A DNA stretch of 64,000 nucleotides from JBOHRN01 sp050732775 (lineage in GTDB: Bacteria; Gemmatimonadota; Gemmatimonadetes; Longimicrobiales; Longimicrobiaceae), in contig JBOHRN010000025.1 in the NCBI GenBank assembly GCA_050732775.1, positions 1 through 64,000 on the forward strand. The letters run 5' to 3'. The notes below the pieces were generated by a model, which had not been told where the DNA came from, searched no databases, and saw only the letters and a list, made by a program, of their open reading frames with translations. A program made the translations under genes and the position numbers. Position 1 is the first letter of the stretch. Each line of letters starts with the position of its first letter. Positions 34,229 to 41,685 of this stretch are shown here, one piece after another.

Positions 34229-34256
34229 TTGACAGATCGAGAGATACCCCTAGAAA
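34229..34256 (+). promoter_or_regulatory. Sigma-70-type promoter, TTGACA-16-TAGAAA
   Basis: TTGACA at 34229-34234 and TAGAAA at 34251-34256, 16 nt apart, lie 36-63 nt before the tonB ATG. The position also shows that a TTG start at 34229 for tonB would be the -35 element, so ATG 34292 is preferred. Confidence 0.55.
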
Positions 34257-34291
34257 CCGCTGAGCATGCTTCTTGCTTTTTCCGTTATACC

Positions 34292-35119
34292 ATGTTCAAC
34301 AAACTAATTGCTTCGTCGCCCGGCGCGCGTAAGCTGTGGAAGAGTCCGGGTACCGTGGCGGCCTCGGTGGCCGCGCACGCGCTCGTGCTCGGCGGGGTAG
34401 TCTACGCCACCATGCAGCAGGATGCTCACGACGAAGATGATACAGAGCCAGAAGAGGTTACCTACATAGACGTCACCGAGATCCCCGAGCCCGAGCCGGA
34501 AGAGGTCTTCGAAGAACCGCCCGCTCCCGAAGAGCCGGCCCCCCGCTCACCCACGCCGCCCCGGGAGACCTTTCAGCCCCGTCGGCCGGCGCCCCCGGAA
34601 GAGATCAGCGAGGAGCCAGCCGGCTTCCAGGAGCTCGACATCCCCGACCTGGACGTGCGCGGGCTGCCGCCCCCCGACCTGGACGCAGTCCCGGTGGAGG
34701 CCGAGGACTTCGGAGGTCGCGGCACGCCCGGCGGGCGTGCCTCCGGGGCGCGCTCCGAGCCGTCGGGAGAGGGTGGCGAAGGAGGAGGCGGAGGACCGGG
34801 CGACGGCACCTACAGCTCCAACCTAGTGGATGAGCCGGCTGAGTTGAGAAACCGGGGTGACGTGGCGCGCATCTTGAGTAGGCGCTACCCCGACAACTTG
34901 CGTGACGCCCACGTCGAGGGCAGAGTGGTGGTCCAGTTCGTGGTGGGCAAGAACGGCCAGGTAGAGATGGGGTCCTTCAAGGTGGTATCTAGCACCGACC
35001 CGGCCTTTGGCTCCGCCACCCGCAGCGCAGTGGGCGAGTTCCGCTTCAGCCCCGGCAAGGTGCAGGGGCAGCCGGTCCGCCAGGTGGTGCAGATGCCGAT
35101 CGTATGGCAGCTCGACTGA
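34292..35119 (+). CDS. tonB: TonB energy-transducer protein
   Basis: This 275-residue protein has an N-terminal inner-membrane anchor (TVAASVAAHALVLGGVVYATM, with the His of the SxxxH motif), an acidic Pro/Glu-rich spacer (about 45-170) and a C-terminal TonB domain. The TonB domain reads RRYPDNLRDAHVEGRVVVQF, then FVVGKNGQVEMGSFKVVSST and FRFSPGKVQGQPVRQVVQMP. It spans the periplasm to power outer-membrane receptors such as that at 39776. The spacer uses Glu/Pro rather than Lys/Pro. It heads the tonB-exbB-exbD-exbD operon from the promoter above. No clear ribosome site precedes ATG 34292. Confidence 0.92.
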   Translation: MFNKLIASSPGARKLWKSPGTVAASVAAHALVLGGVVYATMQQDAHDEDDTEPEEVTYIDVTEIPEPEPEEVFEEPPAPEEPAPRSPTPPRETFQPRRPAPPEEISEEPAGFQELDIPDLDVRGLPPPDLDAVPVEAEDFGGRGTPGGRASGARSEPSGEGGEGGGGGPGDGTYSSNLVDEPAELRNRGDVARILSRRYPDNLRDAHVEGRVVVQFVVGKNGQVEMGSFKVVSSTDPAFGSATRSAVGEFRFSPGKVQGQPVRQVVQMPIVWQLD

Positions 35120-35154
35120 GGGCTTTTTAACTTTCGCGACAAGGAGAGGTCACC

Positions 35155-35859
35155 GTGGAAATGTCTCTGCTGGACATGTGGAACCAGATGGGGTGGTTCG
35201 TGCGCGGCGTCGTTTTCGTACTAGTGGGCATGAGCGTTGTCTCGCTGGCGGTGGCCGGCGCCAAGTGGTGGCGTCTGCGCAAGATGTCACGCGCCACCAG
35301 GGTGTTCGCCCCCGCCTTCTCCGAGGCCCTCGAGCGGAATGACGTGCCGGGTGCCCTGGCACTCACCGACGAGCACTCCGAGTCTCACGTGGCGCGGGTG
35401 CTGGGAGAGTCGCTGCGCGAAGTGGCGCCCCTGCTGGACGACTCCCGGATGGCGGGGGCCGCCATCTCCTCGGCCGAGCGCTCGGTGGAGCGCGAACAGA
35501 TACTCCTGGCCAACGAGCTCAAGACCGGGCTGGGTCTCCTCGCCACCGTGGGTGCCACCGCCCCCTTCGTGGGGCTCCTTGGCACCGTCATCGGCATCGT
35601 CAACTCTTTCACCGGCATGGCCATGACCGGCGGCGGCGGGCTGGAGGCGATCTCCGCGGGTATCGCCGAGGCCCTCATCGCCACCGCGATCGGCCTCCTG
35701 GTCGCCATCCCAGCGGTCTGGCTCTACAACTACTTCACCGGCCGCCTGGAGACCCTGTTCTCCGAAGTTGCTTACGCGGGCCGGGAGATGGTCGACTGGA
35801 TGATGAAGCGGGAGTCGCTGCGCGGGGTCGATGTGACCTCGCCCGCCGCGGTGCGCTAG
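35155..35859 (+). CDS. exbB: ExbB/TolQ family proton channel
   Basis: This 234-residue inner-membrane proton channel partners with TonB and the two ExbD proteins. The start is GTG 35155, with GGAGAGG 7 nt upstream; ATG 35161 would be too far. It has membrane helices at about 15-37 (WFVRGVVFVLVGMSVVSLAV), then TGLGLLATVGATAPFVGLLG and EALIATAIGLLVAIPAVWLYN. The conserved Thr in helix 2/3 that lines the pore is in ATVGATAPFVGLLGTV and IATAIG. Unlike the ExbB-like protein at 20270, it sits in a complete operon. The next gene starts 1 nt after its stop. Confidence 0.94.
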   Translation: MEMSLLDMWNQMGWFVRGVVFVLVGMSVVSLAVAGAKWWRLRKMSRATRVFAPAFSEALERNDVPGALALTDEHSESHVARVLGESLREVAPLLDDSRMAGAAISSAERSVEREQILLANELKTGLGLLATVGATAPFVGLLGTVIGIVNSFTGMAMTGGGGLEAISAGIAEALIATAIGLLVAIPAVWLYNYFTGRLETLFSEVAYAGREMVDWMMKRESLRGVDVTSPAAVR

Positions 35860-35860
35860 C

Positions 35861-36388
35861 ATGGCCGGTCTGACCAAGCACGGCGTCGGAACCTTTGCCG
35901 GGTCGGCGGTCCCGGCGGTGGCGGGGATGGAGGATAGCGGGGTAACCTCGGAGATCAACGTGACCCCGATGATCGATGTGATGCTGGTGCTGCTCATCAT
36001 CTTCATGGTCATCACCCCCCTTCTGTTCGCTTACGAGGCCACCCTGCCCGAGGCCCAGTATGTGGTTCCCGAGCCTGACGACGACGTGATCACCTTGGGC
36101 ATCGACGCGCGGGGAGTCTTTTACCTGGAGAACGAGCCGGTACCCGATAATAGGCTGGCGCATGAGCTCCAGCGCATCTACTACGACCGTCCCGGCGATC
36201 ACCTGCTCTTCCTAAGGGCCGATAGGAGCGTGGGCTACGACGTGGTGCTAAGCGCCATCGACGCGGCCCGCGCCGCCGGGATTCGCACCATCGGCGCCAT
36301 CACCACCCCGGAAGACACGGATTCGCGGGCGTCGCTGCCCGAGGGGGCGGCCCGGGAGCTAGCCAGCGCGCGCGCGGAGGGGAGGTAG
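35861..36388 (+). CDS. exbD: ExbD/TolR family biopolymer transport protein 1
   Basis: This 175-residue inner-membrane protein has a single N-terminal membrane helix, INVTPMIDVMLVLLIIFMV, containing the proton-carrying Asp (MID) of ExbD, followed by a periplasmic domain (about 65-155) with ALR-type strands (LLFLRADRSVGYDVVLSAID). It has about 25 extra residues before the helix and an acidic-basic tail. It works with ExbB and TonB. The second ExbD gene follows 2 nt later. Confidence 0.93.
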   Translation: MAGLTKHGVGTFAGSAVPAVAGMEDSGVTSEINVTPMIDVMLVLLIIFMVITPLLFAYEATLPEAQYVVPEPDDDVITLGIDARGVFYLENEPVPDNRLAHELQRIYYDRPGDHLLFLRADRSVGYDVVLSAIDAARAAGIRTIGAITTPEDTDSRASLPEGAARELASARAEGR

Positions 36389-36390
36389 TC

Positions 36391-36798
36391 ATGGCGATGG
36401 CGGCGGGGGGACCCCGGGGGGGACCGGCGTACGATATCAACATGACCCCGATGATCGACGTGCTGCTGGTGCTACTGATCATCTTCATGGTCATCCAGCC
36501 CACCCTCCAGAAGGGCATCGAGGTGCAGGTTCCACCCGTGGAAGAGCAGACATCGGAAGAGCCGAGCCCCGACCAGATCGTGCTGGAAATCGAGTCGGGC
36601 CCCCGCTACAACATCAACGGCATCCCGGTTTCCGGCCAGAACCTCCAGCGGCGCCTCCAGGGCATATTTCAAAACCGGCCCCGCAAGGTAATCTTCGTGA
36701 GGGGAGCGGAGACGTTACTGTACGGAGAGGTGATCGACGCCATCGACGCGGCCCGCGGCGGGGGGATCGAGGTGGTGGGGCTGGTACCGCGGGACTAA
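36391..36798 (+). CDS. exbD: ExbD/TolR family biopolymer transport protein 2
   Basis: This 135-residue protein has the same topology as ExbD 1: INMTPMIDVLLVLLIIFMVI carries the proton-transfer Asp, followed by the periplasmic domain IVLEIESGPRYNINGIPVS and KVIFVRGAETLLYGEVIDAI. Two different ExbD proteins in one Ton system may form a mixed dimer or specialise. It closes the operon and is followed directly, at 36802, by the mscL stub. Confidence 0.93.
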   Translation: MAMAAGGPRGGPAYDINMTPMIDVLLVLLIIFMVIQPTLQKGIEVQVPPVEEQTSEEPSPDQIVLEIESGPRYNINGIPVSGQNLQRRLQGIFQNRPRKVIFVRGAETLLYGEVIDAIDAARGGGIEVVGLVPRD

Positions 36799-36801
36799 TC
36801 G

Positions 36802-36929
36802 ATGTGGAGTGAGTTCAAGGATTTCATAGCCCGCCGGACGAGCCGACGGACAGAGAGTGCCCCTTCTGTCTGTTCAAAGTACCGCTGGCGGCCAAGCGGT
36901 GCGCCCACTGCACCTCGGAGTTGTCCTGA
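36802..36929 (+). pseudogene. mscL: mscL remnant with internal deletion and frame shift
   Basis: The 128-nt stretch starts with the N-terminus of the large-conductance mechanosensitive channel MscL: codons 36802-36834 read MWSEFKDFIAR, exactly the family's opening amphipathic helix. In a frame shifted by two bases, 36831-36926 reads PPDEPTDRECPFCLFKVPLA and continues to AAKRCAHCTSELS with TGA at 36927-36929. That is the zinc-ribbon-like C-terminal tail (two CxxC pairs) that MscL proteins of this kind carry after the second helix. Everything between, about 100 codons and both membrane helices, is missing, and the two ends are fused out of frame near 36831-36834, where CCGC is shared. No functional channel can be made. 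It sits 3 nt after exbD. An intact MscS-type channel is present at 56638. Confidence 0.7.
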
Positions 36930-36939
36930 GCGAGCTTCC

Positions 36940-38085
36940 TCACTCCTCCAACTTCTGGAACCGCCTCACGAACTTCAGGTCGATCCAATTTTTTAGCCAC
37001 CAGCCGGGGCGGCCGTGCCAGCTCCGCCCCCGGTAGGAGAGTAGCGCCCGGCCGTCGCCCGTGTTCAGTAGCGAGAGCCAGTGCCGCTGGGGGTGATACC
37101 GCTGCAGCGGCTCTTGCTCCAGGTAAGCGACCAGGTTACGGGCCAACACCGGGCCCTGGCGTACCGCGTACACCCCGGCTCGCGCCATCCACGGAAACCC
37201 CTCTACGCTGGCGCAGTCGCCCGCGGCGAAGACACCGGTGTGGCGGAGCGCGGCGAGGGTTGGCTCTACCTTCAGGTACCCCTCTGTATCCATGGGCAGG
37301 CCGCTCTCGGCGGGTAGCTCTGGTGCCCCAGGGCCGGTGGCCCACACTAGCCGGTCGAACGGCCAGCGAGCCGACCCCTCGCCTTGGACCACCCCTTCGG
37401 CCACGGCTGCAACCTTTGCCGTGATGCGGACCTCGACCCCTCGTTCCCGTAGGAGCTTCCGGGCGAGGGTCCGCGCCCCCGCCGGGTAGCCTTCGAGCAC
37501 CTCGGGGCCTGCCTCCAGGATGGTGACGCGGTAACTTTCTCTCCCGCCAAAGCGGCGTTCCAACGCCGCGTCCAGGCACAGCGCGACCTCTACCCCGCCC
37601 GCCCCGCCTCCCGCCACCACCACCCCGGTGCGCGAGCCGGGAGGCGCGCCTGCCACGGCCGAGGTGACCTCCGGGACTAGCTCGAGCGCCCGCTTCATGG
37701 GCCGGAGCGGCAGGGCGTGTTCCCGTACGCCGGGGAGGCCCGCGCCCGCCATACCGGCGCCCACGTCGATGGAGAGCAGGTCGTAGGAGAGGGGAGGCCC
37801 CTCGGCCAGGTAGACTACCCGCTCCGCCGGGTCAACGCGGACGGCACGGTCACGGACGAACTCCGCTCCCGCGGCTCTCGCCAGCCGAGGTGGTCGCAGG
37901 CGGGCTCGCTCGGAGCGGTGGCGTCCGGCTATTACGGCGGGGATCATCCCCGAATAGAAGTACTCCTGGTCGGGTGAGACCAGCACGGCACGGACCGGGG
38001 GAAAGCGCTCTCGCGCCAGCGCCTCCAGCACGAAGAGGTGGGCGTGGCCACAGCCCAGGAGGAGGAGCCGGGAGTTATCCGTCAC
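36940..38085 (-). CDS. NDH-2/SelD-N-like FAD oxidoreductase
   Basis: This 381-residue two-dinucleotide-binding flavoprotein has FAD motif LLLLGCGHAHLFVLEAL at the N-terminus, NAD(P) motif GVVVAGGGAGGVEVALC (about residues 158-172) and the C-terminal FAD contact TGVFAAGDCASVEG. The HAH after the glycine loop, the YFYSGMIPAVIAGRH segment and the C-terminal LSLLNTGDGRALLSYRGRSW match the family of FAD/NAD oxidoreductases that also occurs fused in front of selenide, water dikinase. Its substrate is unknown; quinone reduction, as in type II NADH dehydrogenase, is the usual guess. GTG 38085 has no ribosome site. It converges on the mscL remnant (10 nt). Confidence 0.8.
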   Translation of the reverse strand: MTDNSRLLLLGCGHAHLFVLEALARERFPPVRAVLVSPDQEYFYSGMIPAVIAGRHRSERARLRPPRLARAAGAEFVRDRAVRVDPAERVVYLAEGPPLSYDLLSIDVGAGMAGAGLPGVREHALPLRPMKRALELVPEVTSAVAGAPPGSRTGVVVAGGGAGGVEVALCLDAALERRFGGRESYRVTILEAGPEVLEGYPAGARTLARKLLRERGVEVRITAKVAAVAEGVVQGEGSARWPFDRLVWATGPGAPELPAESGLPMDTEGYLKVEPTLAALRHTGVFAAGDCASVEGFPWMARAGVYAVRQGPVLARNLVAYLEQEPLQRYHPQRHWLSLLNTGDGRALLSYRGRSWHGRPGWWLKNWIDLKFVRRFQKLEE

Positions 38086-38140
38086 GGTTTGTCACGGGTA
38101 CTTTTTACCCAGTTCCGGCTTGGAGTTTACAGTACACCTC

Positions 38141-38168
38141 TTGACACCGGCGTGCCGTGGAATAAACA
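38141..38168 (+). promoter_or_regulatory. Sigma-70-type promoter, TTGACA-16-TAAACA
   Basis: TTGACA 38141-38146 and TAAACA 38163-38168 lie 49-76 nt before the cupredoxin ATG at 38217, in the divergent region with the flavoprotein gene. Confidence 0.5.
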
Positions 38169-38216
38169 TGCCCGGGTGGTTTGAGAACGGATATCAACTT
38201 TTCCAGGAGCTACTTT

Positions 38217-38600
38217 ATGCGTGGTTTCAGAGGTATACTCGCCCTGACGCCGGTCCTGCTCTTAAGCGGTTGCGGCGGAGGCGGTGACGACGGGGTAGAG
38301 GAGGTTCGCGTTACCATGCGCGAGTTCGCTTACGAGCCGGAAAGGACCACTTTCGAGGCGGGTACGCCGTACCGCTTCGTGTTGGTCAATCAAGGCATCC
38401 AGGAGCACGACTGGGTGGTTCTCCCCGAGGGTGTCCGCGACGAGAGCCAGGCCCTGGTCAAGGTCGAGGAGAGCGAGCTACCACCCGGTGCCACGGTGGA
38501 GCAGGACTTCACCTTTCCGGAGCCGGGTAGTTACGACTTCGTTTGCTTCGTGGCTGGCCACCTGCAGAGCGGCATGGTCCTGACGGTCACCGTGGAGTGA
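38217..38600 (+). CDS. Small blue-copper (cupredoxin) lipoprotein
   Basis: This 127-residue protein has lipobox LLSGC (Cys19) and one plastocyanin-like domain. All four type 1 copper ligands are present with classical spacing: His64 (GIQEHDWVV), Cys110, His115 and Met120 in FVCFVAGHLQSGM (C-x4-H-x4-M). It is probably a periplasmic electron carrier or copper carrier. ATG 38217 follows AGGAG at 7 nt, superior to the upstream in-frame start. It is the second cupredoxin lipoprotein of the window; the other (24069) has a longer ligand loop. The Fur-type operon begins just downstream, but has its own promoter. Confidence 0.9.
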   Translation: MRGFRGILALTPVLLLSGCGGGGDDGVEEVRVTMREFAYEPERTTFEAGTPYRFVLVNQGIQEHDWVVLPEGVRDESQALVKVEESELPPGATVEQDFTFPEPGSYDFVCFVAGHLQSGMVLTVTVE

Positions 38601-38633
38601 AGCGGCGGAGCAGCGGCGTTTAGCCGCGGTGGG

Positions 38634-38662
38634 TTGACAGAGAGGAGGAGTCGATGTATTTT
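38634..38662 (+). promoter_or_regulatory. Strong promoter of the HmuY operon, TTGACA-17-TATTTT
   Basis: TTGACA (38634-38639) is followed after 17 nt by TATTTT (38657-38662), the best promoter match seen in the window. It lies directly upstream of the Fur-type palindrome at 38672-38692, so a bound repressor would cover the transcription start. Confidence 0.75.
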
Positions 38663-38671
38663 CCTGGCCGG

Positions 38672-38692
38672 TATTGAGAATGGTTCTCAATA
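38672..38692. promoter_or_regulatory. Fur-box-like perfect palindrome
   Basis: Nine-base perfect arms TATTGAGAA and TTCTCAATA flank TGG. The central part reads TGAGAAT-G-GTTCTCA, nearly the Fur 7-1-7 consensus TGAnAATnATTnTCA. It sits 10 nt behind the -10 element and 30 nt before the HmuY-like ATG. Iron-dependent repression of the operon is therefore predicted. Confidence 0.8.
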
Positions 38693-38721
38693 TCAATAAC
38701 TATTATCGCTAGGAAGATCAC

Positions 38722-39771
38722 ATGAACGGTTCAGCCAAGCTTTTCGCCCACGCGGGAACCGCGGGGCTCATACTCTTCGCCGTCGGGTGCTCCGACAACC
38801 CGACTGGGCCGCCCCAGCCCAGTGTTTCCACCCTTACGGTGAATGCCGAAGAGGGCTGGACGTATGTAACGCTGGGAGATCCGTCCGCCACGGTCTCTCC
38901 TTCCGATCCAGAGACCTCGACCGTCTGGGAGCTGGGATTCTTCGCCACCTCGGTGATGCTCAACGGTGGCGCGGCAGGTCCCGGCGGAGTCGTGGGGTAC
39001 TGCCTTTGCCAGCACGCCGGAGCTACGGACGCGGACATCCAGGCGATGACCGCCGAGTCTGAGCTGGAGGACTTTCTAGCTGTGACCACCGCGCAGCTTC
39101 CGGCCGCGGACTCGCTCTGGCGGAGCGACGCCCTGGTCCCGGCGATCGACGACTGGTACGCCTACGACCACGCCACCCACACCGTCTCCGCCGCTCCAGA
39201 GATGGTCTGGAAAGTTCGCGGCGCGGGAGAAGATCCCGCCTTCGCCAAGTTTCACGTGCTGGAGATCGAGAACCCTTCCCGGGAGAACGCCGGCCAGGTC
39301 ACCTTCGAGTTCGCGCTGCAGCCCTCGGCGGGCGCGGCGATGGGAGAACCCCAATCCCTGACCGTCGACCTCTCCTCCGGCGCGCCGGTCTACTTTGACC
39401 TAGAGACCAGCGCAGTCTCCGGCGCCTCCGATTGGGATCTCCTCTTCGAGGGGTATACCATCCGGATAAACGGCGGTGTGAGCGGTGAAGGCGGGGCGGG
39501 CGCCTCTCTCGCTGCCGGCGCCTTTGACGAGATTACCGACGCGAGCGACCTTTCGGCCCGCCATTATCGGGGCGACGCCTTCGGTGGGGTTTTCGACGAG
39601 CACCGCTGGTACCGCTACAATCTGGCGGGTAACCACCAGATCTGGCCCACCTTCGATGTCTTCCTGGTAAAGCGCGGTGCGGAGGTCTACAAGCTCCAGC
39701 TCATCAACTACTACAGCGACACGGGCGAGGCACGCCACATCACCTTTCGTTACGCCAAGCTGGAGGGCTGA
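38722..39771 (+). CDS. Double-domain HmuY-like heme-binding-family lipoprotein
   Basis: This 349-residue exported lipoprotein has lipobox FAVGC (Cys23) and two tandem HmuY-like beta domains. Domain 1 (about 35-180) includes TSTVWELGFFATSVMLNGG, a GYCLCQH segment and FHVLEIENPSRENAGQVTFE. Domain 2 (about 185-349) has SDWDLLFEGYTIRINGGVSG, WYRYNLAGNHQIWPTFDVF and YKLQLINYYSDTGEARHITF, the clearest family match. HmuY proteins of Bacteroidota bind heme or related tetrapyrroles at the surface and hand it to a TonB-dependent receptor, like the one encoded 4 nt later. Here the CLCQH motif in domain 1 and the HQI in domain 2 are candidate ligands. ATG 38722 has AGGAAG upstream. Heme binding itself is inferred, not shown. 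Confidence 0.75.
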   Translation: MNGSAKLFAHAGTAGLILFAVGCSDNPTGPPQPSVSTLTVNAEEGWTYVTLGDPSATVSPSDPETSTVWELGFFATSVMLNGGAAGPGGVVGYCLCQHAGATDADIQAMTAESELEDFLAVTTAQLPAADSLWRSDALVPAIDDWYAYDHATHTVSAAPEMVWKVRGAGEDPAFAKFHVLEIENPSRENAGQVTFEFALQPSAGAAMGEPQSLTVDLSSGAPVYFDLETSAVSGASDWDLLFEGYTIRINGGVSGEGGAGASLAAGAFDEITDASDLSARHYRGDAFGGVFDEHRWYRYNLAGNHQIWPTFDVFLVKRGAEVYKLQLINYYSDTGEARHITFRYAKLEG

Positions 39772-39775
39772 ACGG

Positions 39776-41683
39776 ATGCGCCAGCGAACGATTTTCGCCC
39801 TCGCGGGCCTCCTCCTCACGGTGGGAGGAGCAGCGGCGCAGGAAGCCGGGGACAGCACCGCCCTGTCTGAGCGGGTTATCCCGCTCGATTCGCTGGTGGT
39901 CACCGTCTCCCGTCGCCCGCAGCGGCTGGCGGACGTTCCGGTCGCCACCGAGCTCATCTCACGGCGCGAGATCGAGAGGACAGGGGCCTCAGACCTCGCG
40001 GCGGTCCTCATCGAGCGCGCTGGAATCGTGCTGGAGGGCGGACACCCCACCGGCGCGGGGGTGATGCTCCAGGGGATGGGTTCCGAGCGCGTCCTCGTCC
40101 TGGTGGACGGGCAGCCTTTCATCGGGCGCATCTCGGGGAAGGTAGATCTTTCCCGTATTCCCGCCTCAATGATCGAACGGATCGAAGTGGTCAAGGGACC
40201 GCAATCCACCCTCTACGGCTCCGAGGCGATGGGAGGCGTGGTAAACGTCATCACCCGCCGGACCAGCGGTGACGCTTGGAACGTGGGTGCGGAGCTCCGC
40301 GCGGGTAGCCAGCATCGGCGAGACGCCAGCGCGCACCTGTCGGGCGGAGCGGGTCCCGCCTCCTGGGTGCTGGAGCTGGGGCGGCGGGGAGTCTCCGTCA
40401 CGCCGGGCCAGGCCGAGGCGGCCGGGGCGCGGGCCGAACGGTGGGACGGCCTCGCCAAGCTCCACTGGACGGTGGGTCCGTCGCTCGCGCTCGAGGCGAG
40501 CGCGCTGGTATTGGACGAACGCCAGCGGTGGCGGAGCGGCCAGCTCTGGTACTTCGCCGACAACCGGCAGTGGAGCGCACGCCTAGGAGCGGATTGGGCA
40601 CGAGGGGAGCACCGCCTCTCGCCCACCCTGTACGCCACGGAGTTCGACCATCTATCCCGGCGCGCCAACGCCTCCGAGCCGGTGGAGGGGACGGGGGAAC
40701 GGCAGGTACAGCGCCTTTTCGAGGCAGAACTCCTCTATACCGGACTGGTGTCCGGGGAGACACTCGACGCGGGGATCGAGGTGGTCCGCGAGGAGATCGA
40801 CTCCGACCGGGTATTGGGGGAGGCGCGAGTCCTCCACTCCGTCGAACCCTTCGCCCAGATCACGATTGGCGGTGCGGGGTGGAGCGTGGTCCCGGGGATG
40901 AGGCTCTCCTGGAGCGAGCAGTGGGGTGCGCACTGGACGCCTCGCCTCGCCATCCTCTACCGGGCCGCTCGTTCGCTCGCGCTGCGCGCTTCCGTGGGGC
41001 GGGGGTACCGCGCGCCCGCCTTCAAGGAGCTCTACCTGGACTTCCTGAACATCGGGCCGGGTTACGGTTACGCGGTACGGGGAAACCCTGACCTCCGCCC
41101 CGAAACCTCGACCAATCTCACGCTGGGCGCCGAATGGGCGGGGGAGGGGGTCTATCTGCGGGGCCAGCTCTTCGGCAACCGGTTCGACGACTTCATCGAG
41201 ACCCGCCTGGCGGGGGATTCGAGCGGTATCACTCTCTACACCTACGGCAACCTCGAGGACGGCCAAACCTGGGGCAGCGAGGTGGAGGCGGGAGCCGCTC
41301 TGGGAGGCCTGATCGCGGAGGGCGGCTATAGCTATCTGGTTGCCCACGCGGCAGATGGACGGCCGCTCCTGGGCCGCCCCATGCACTCGGCGCGGGCGTC
41401 TTTCACCTACGCCTGGCCCTTCGGCCTGCGCGCCTCCGCCACCGGGTTGTACACCGGGGAGACTCCCATCGAGTGGGAAGCGAGCGAAGCCGGATTCGAG
41501 CTTAGGGAACGCGGCGGCTTCACCCGCTTTGACCTTCGCATGGCGCAGGAGCTTCCGTACGGTTTGGAAGTGGCCTTTGGAGTGGATAACGTGCTGGACT
41601 CTAGGCCGGAAAAGTGGCCGGGGTACGCGGGACGTCACCTGTATATCGGATTGGAACTTCAAACCTCCACAGAGGAGTGGTGA
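39776..41683 (+). CDS. TonB-dependent outer-membrane receptor
   Basis: This 635-residue outer-membrane receptor has a signal peptide ending in GGAAAQ, a TonB-box-like SLVVTVSRRPQRLADVP, a plug domain (about 45-150: IERTGASDLAAVLIERAG, RVLVLVDGQPFIGRIS, MIERIEVVKGPQSTLYGSEA, MGGVVNVITRR) and a 22-stranded barrel. The barrel carries the FRAP/NPNL-like box (SVGRGYRAPAFKELYLDF; GNPDLRPETSTNLTLG) shared by heme, colicin and BtuB-type receptors. Start ATG 39776 is preceded by GGAGGG. Length matches BtuB or small heme receptors. Given the Fur box and the HmuY partner, heme or another iron-tetrapyrrole is the favoured cargo; cobalamin is an alternative. It would be energised by TonB from 34292. Confidence 0.92.
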   Translation: MRQRTIFALAGLLLTVGGAAAQEAGDSTALSERVIPLDSLVVTVSRRPQRLADVPVATELISRREIERTGASDLAAVLIERAGIVLEGGHPTGAGVMLQGMGSERVLVLVDGQPFIGRISGKVDLSRIPASMIERIEVVKGPQSTLYGSEAMGGVVNVITRRTSGDAWNVGAELRAGSQHRRDASAHLSGGAGPASWVLELGRRGVSVTPGQAEAAGARAERWDGLAKLHWTVGPSLALEASALVLDERQRWRSGQLWYFADNRQWSARLGADWARGEHRLSPTLYATEFDHLSRRANASEPVEGTGERQVQRLFEAELLYTGLVSGETLDAGIEVVREEIDSDRVLGEARVLHSVEPFAQITIGGAGWSVVPGMRLSWSEQWGAHWTPRLAILYRAARSLALRASVGRGYRAPAFKELYLDFLNIGPGYGYAVRGNPDLRPETSTNLTLGAEWAGEGVYLRGQLFGNRFDDFIETRLAGDSSGITLYTYGNLEDGQTWGSEVEAGAALGGLIAEGGYSYLVAHAADGRPLLGRPMHSARASFTYAWPFGLRASATGLYTGETPIEWEASEAGFELRERGGFTRFDLRMAQELPYGLEVAFGVDNVLDSRPEKWPGYAGRHLYIGLELQTSTEEW

Positions 41684-41685
41684 GC

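Noticed and set aside
34229..34291. TTG start for tonB at 34229
   Set aside because: That TTG is the -35 hexamer of a good promoter, and the added residues are not TonB-like.
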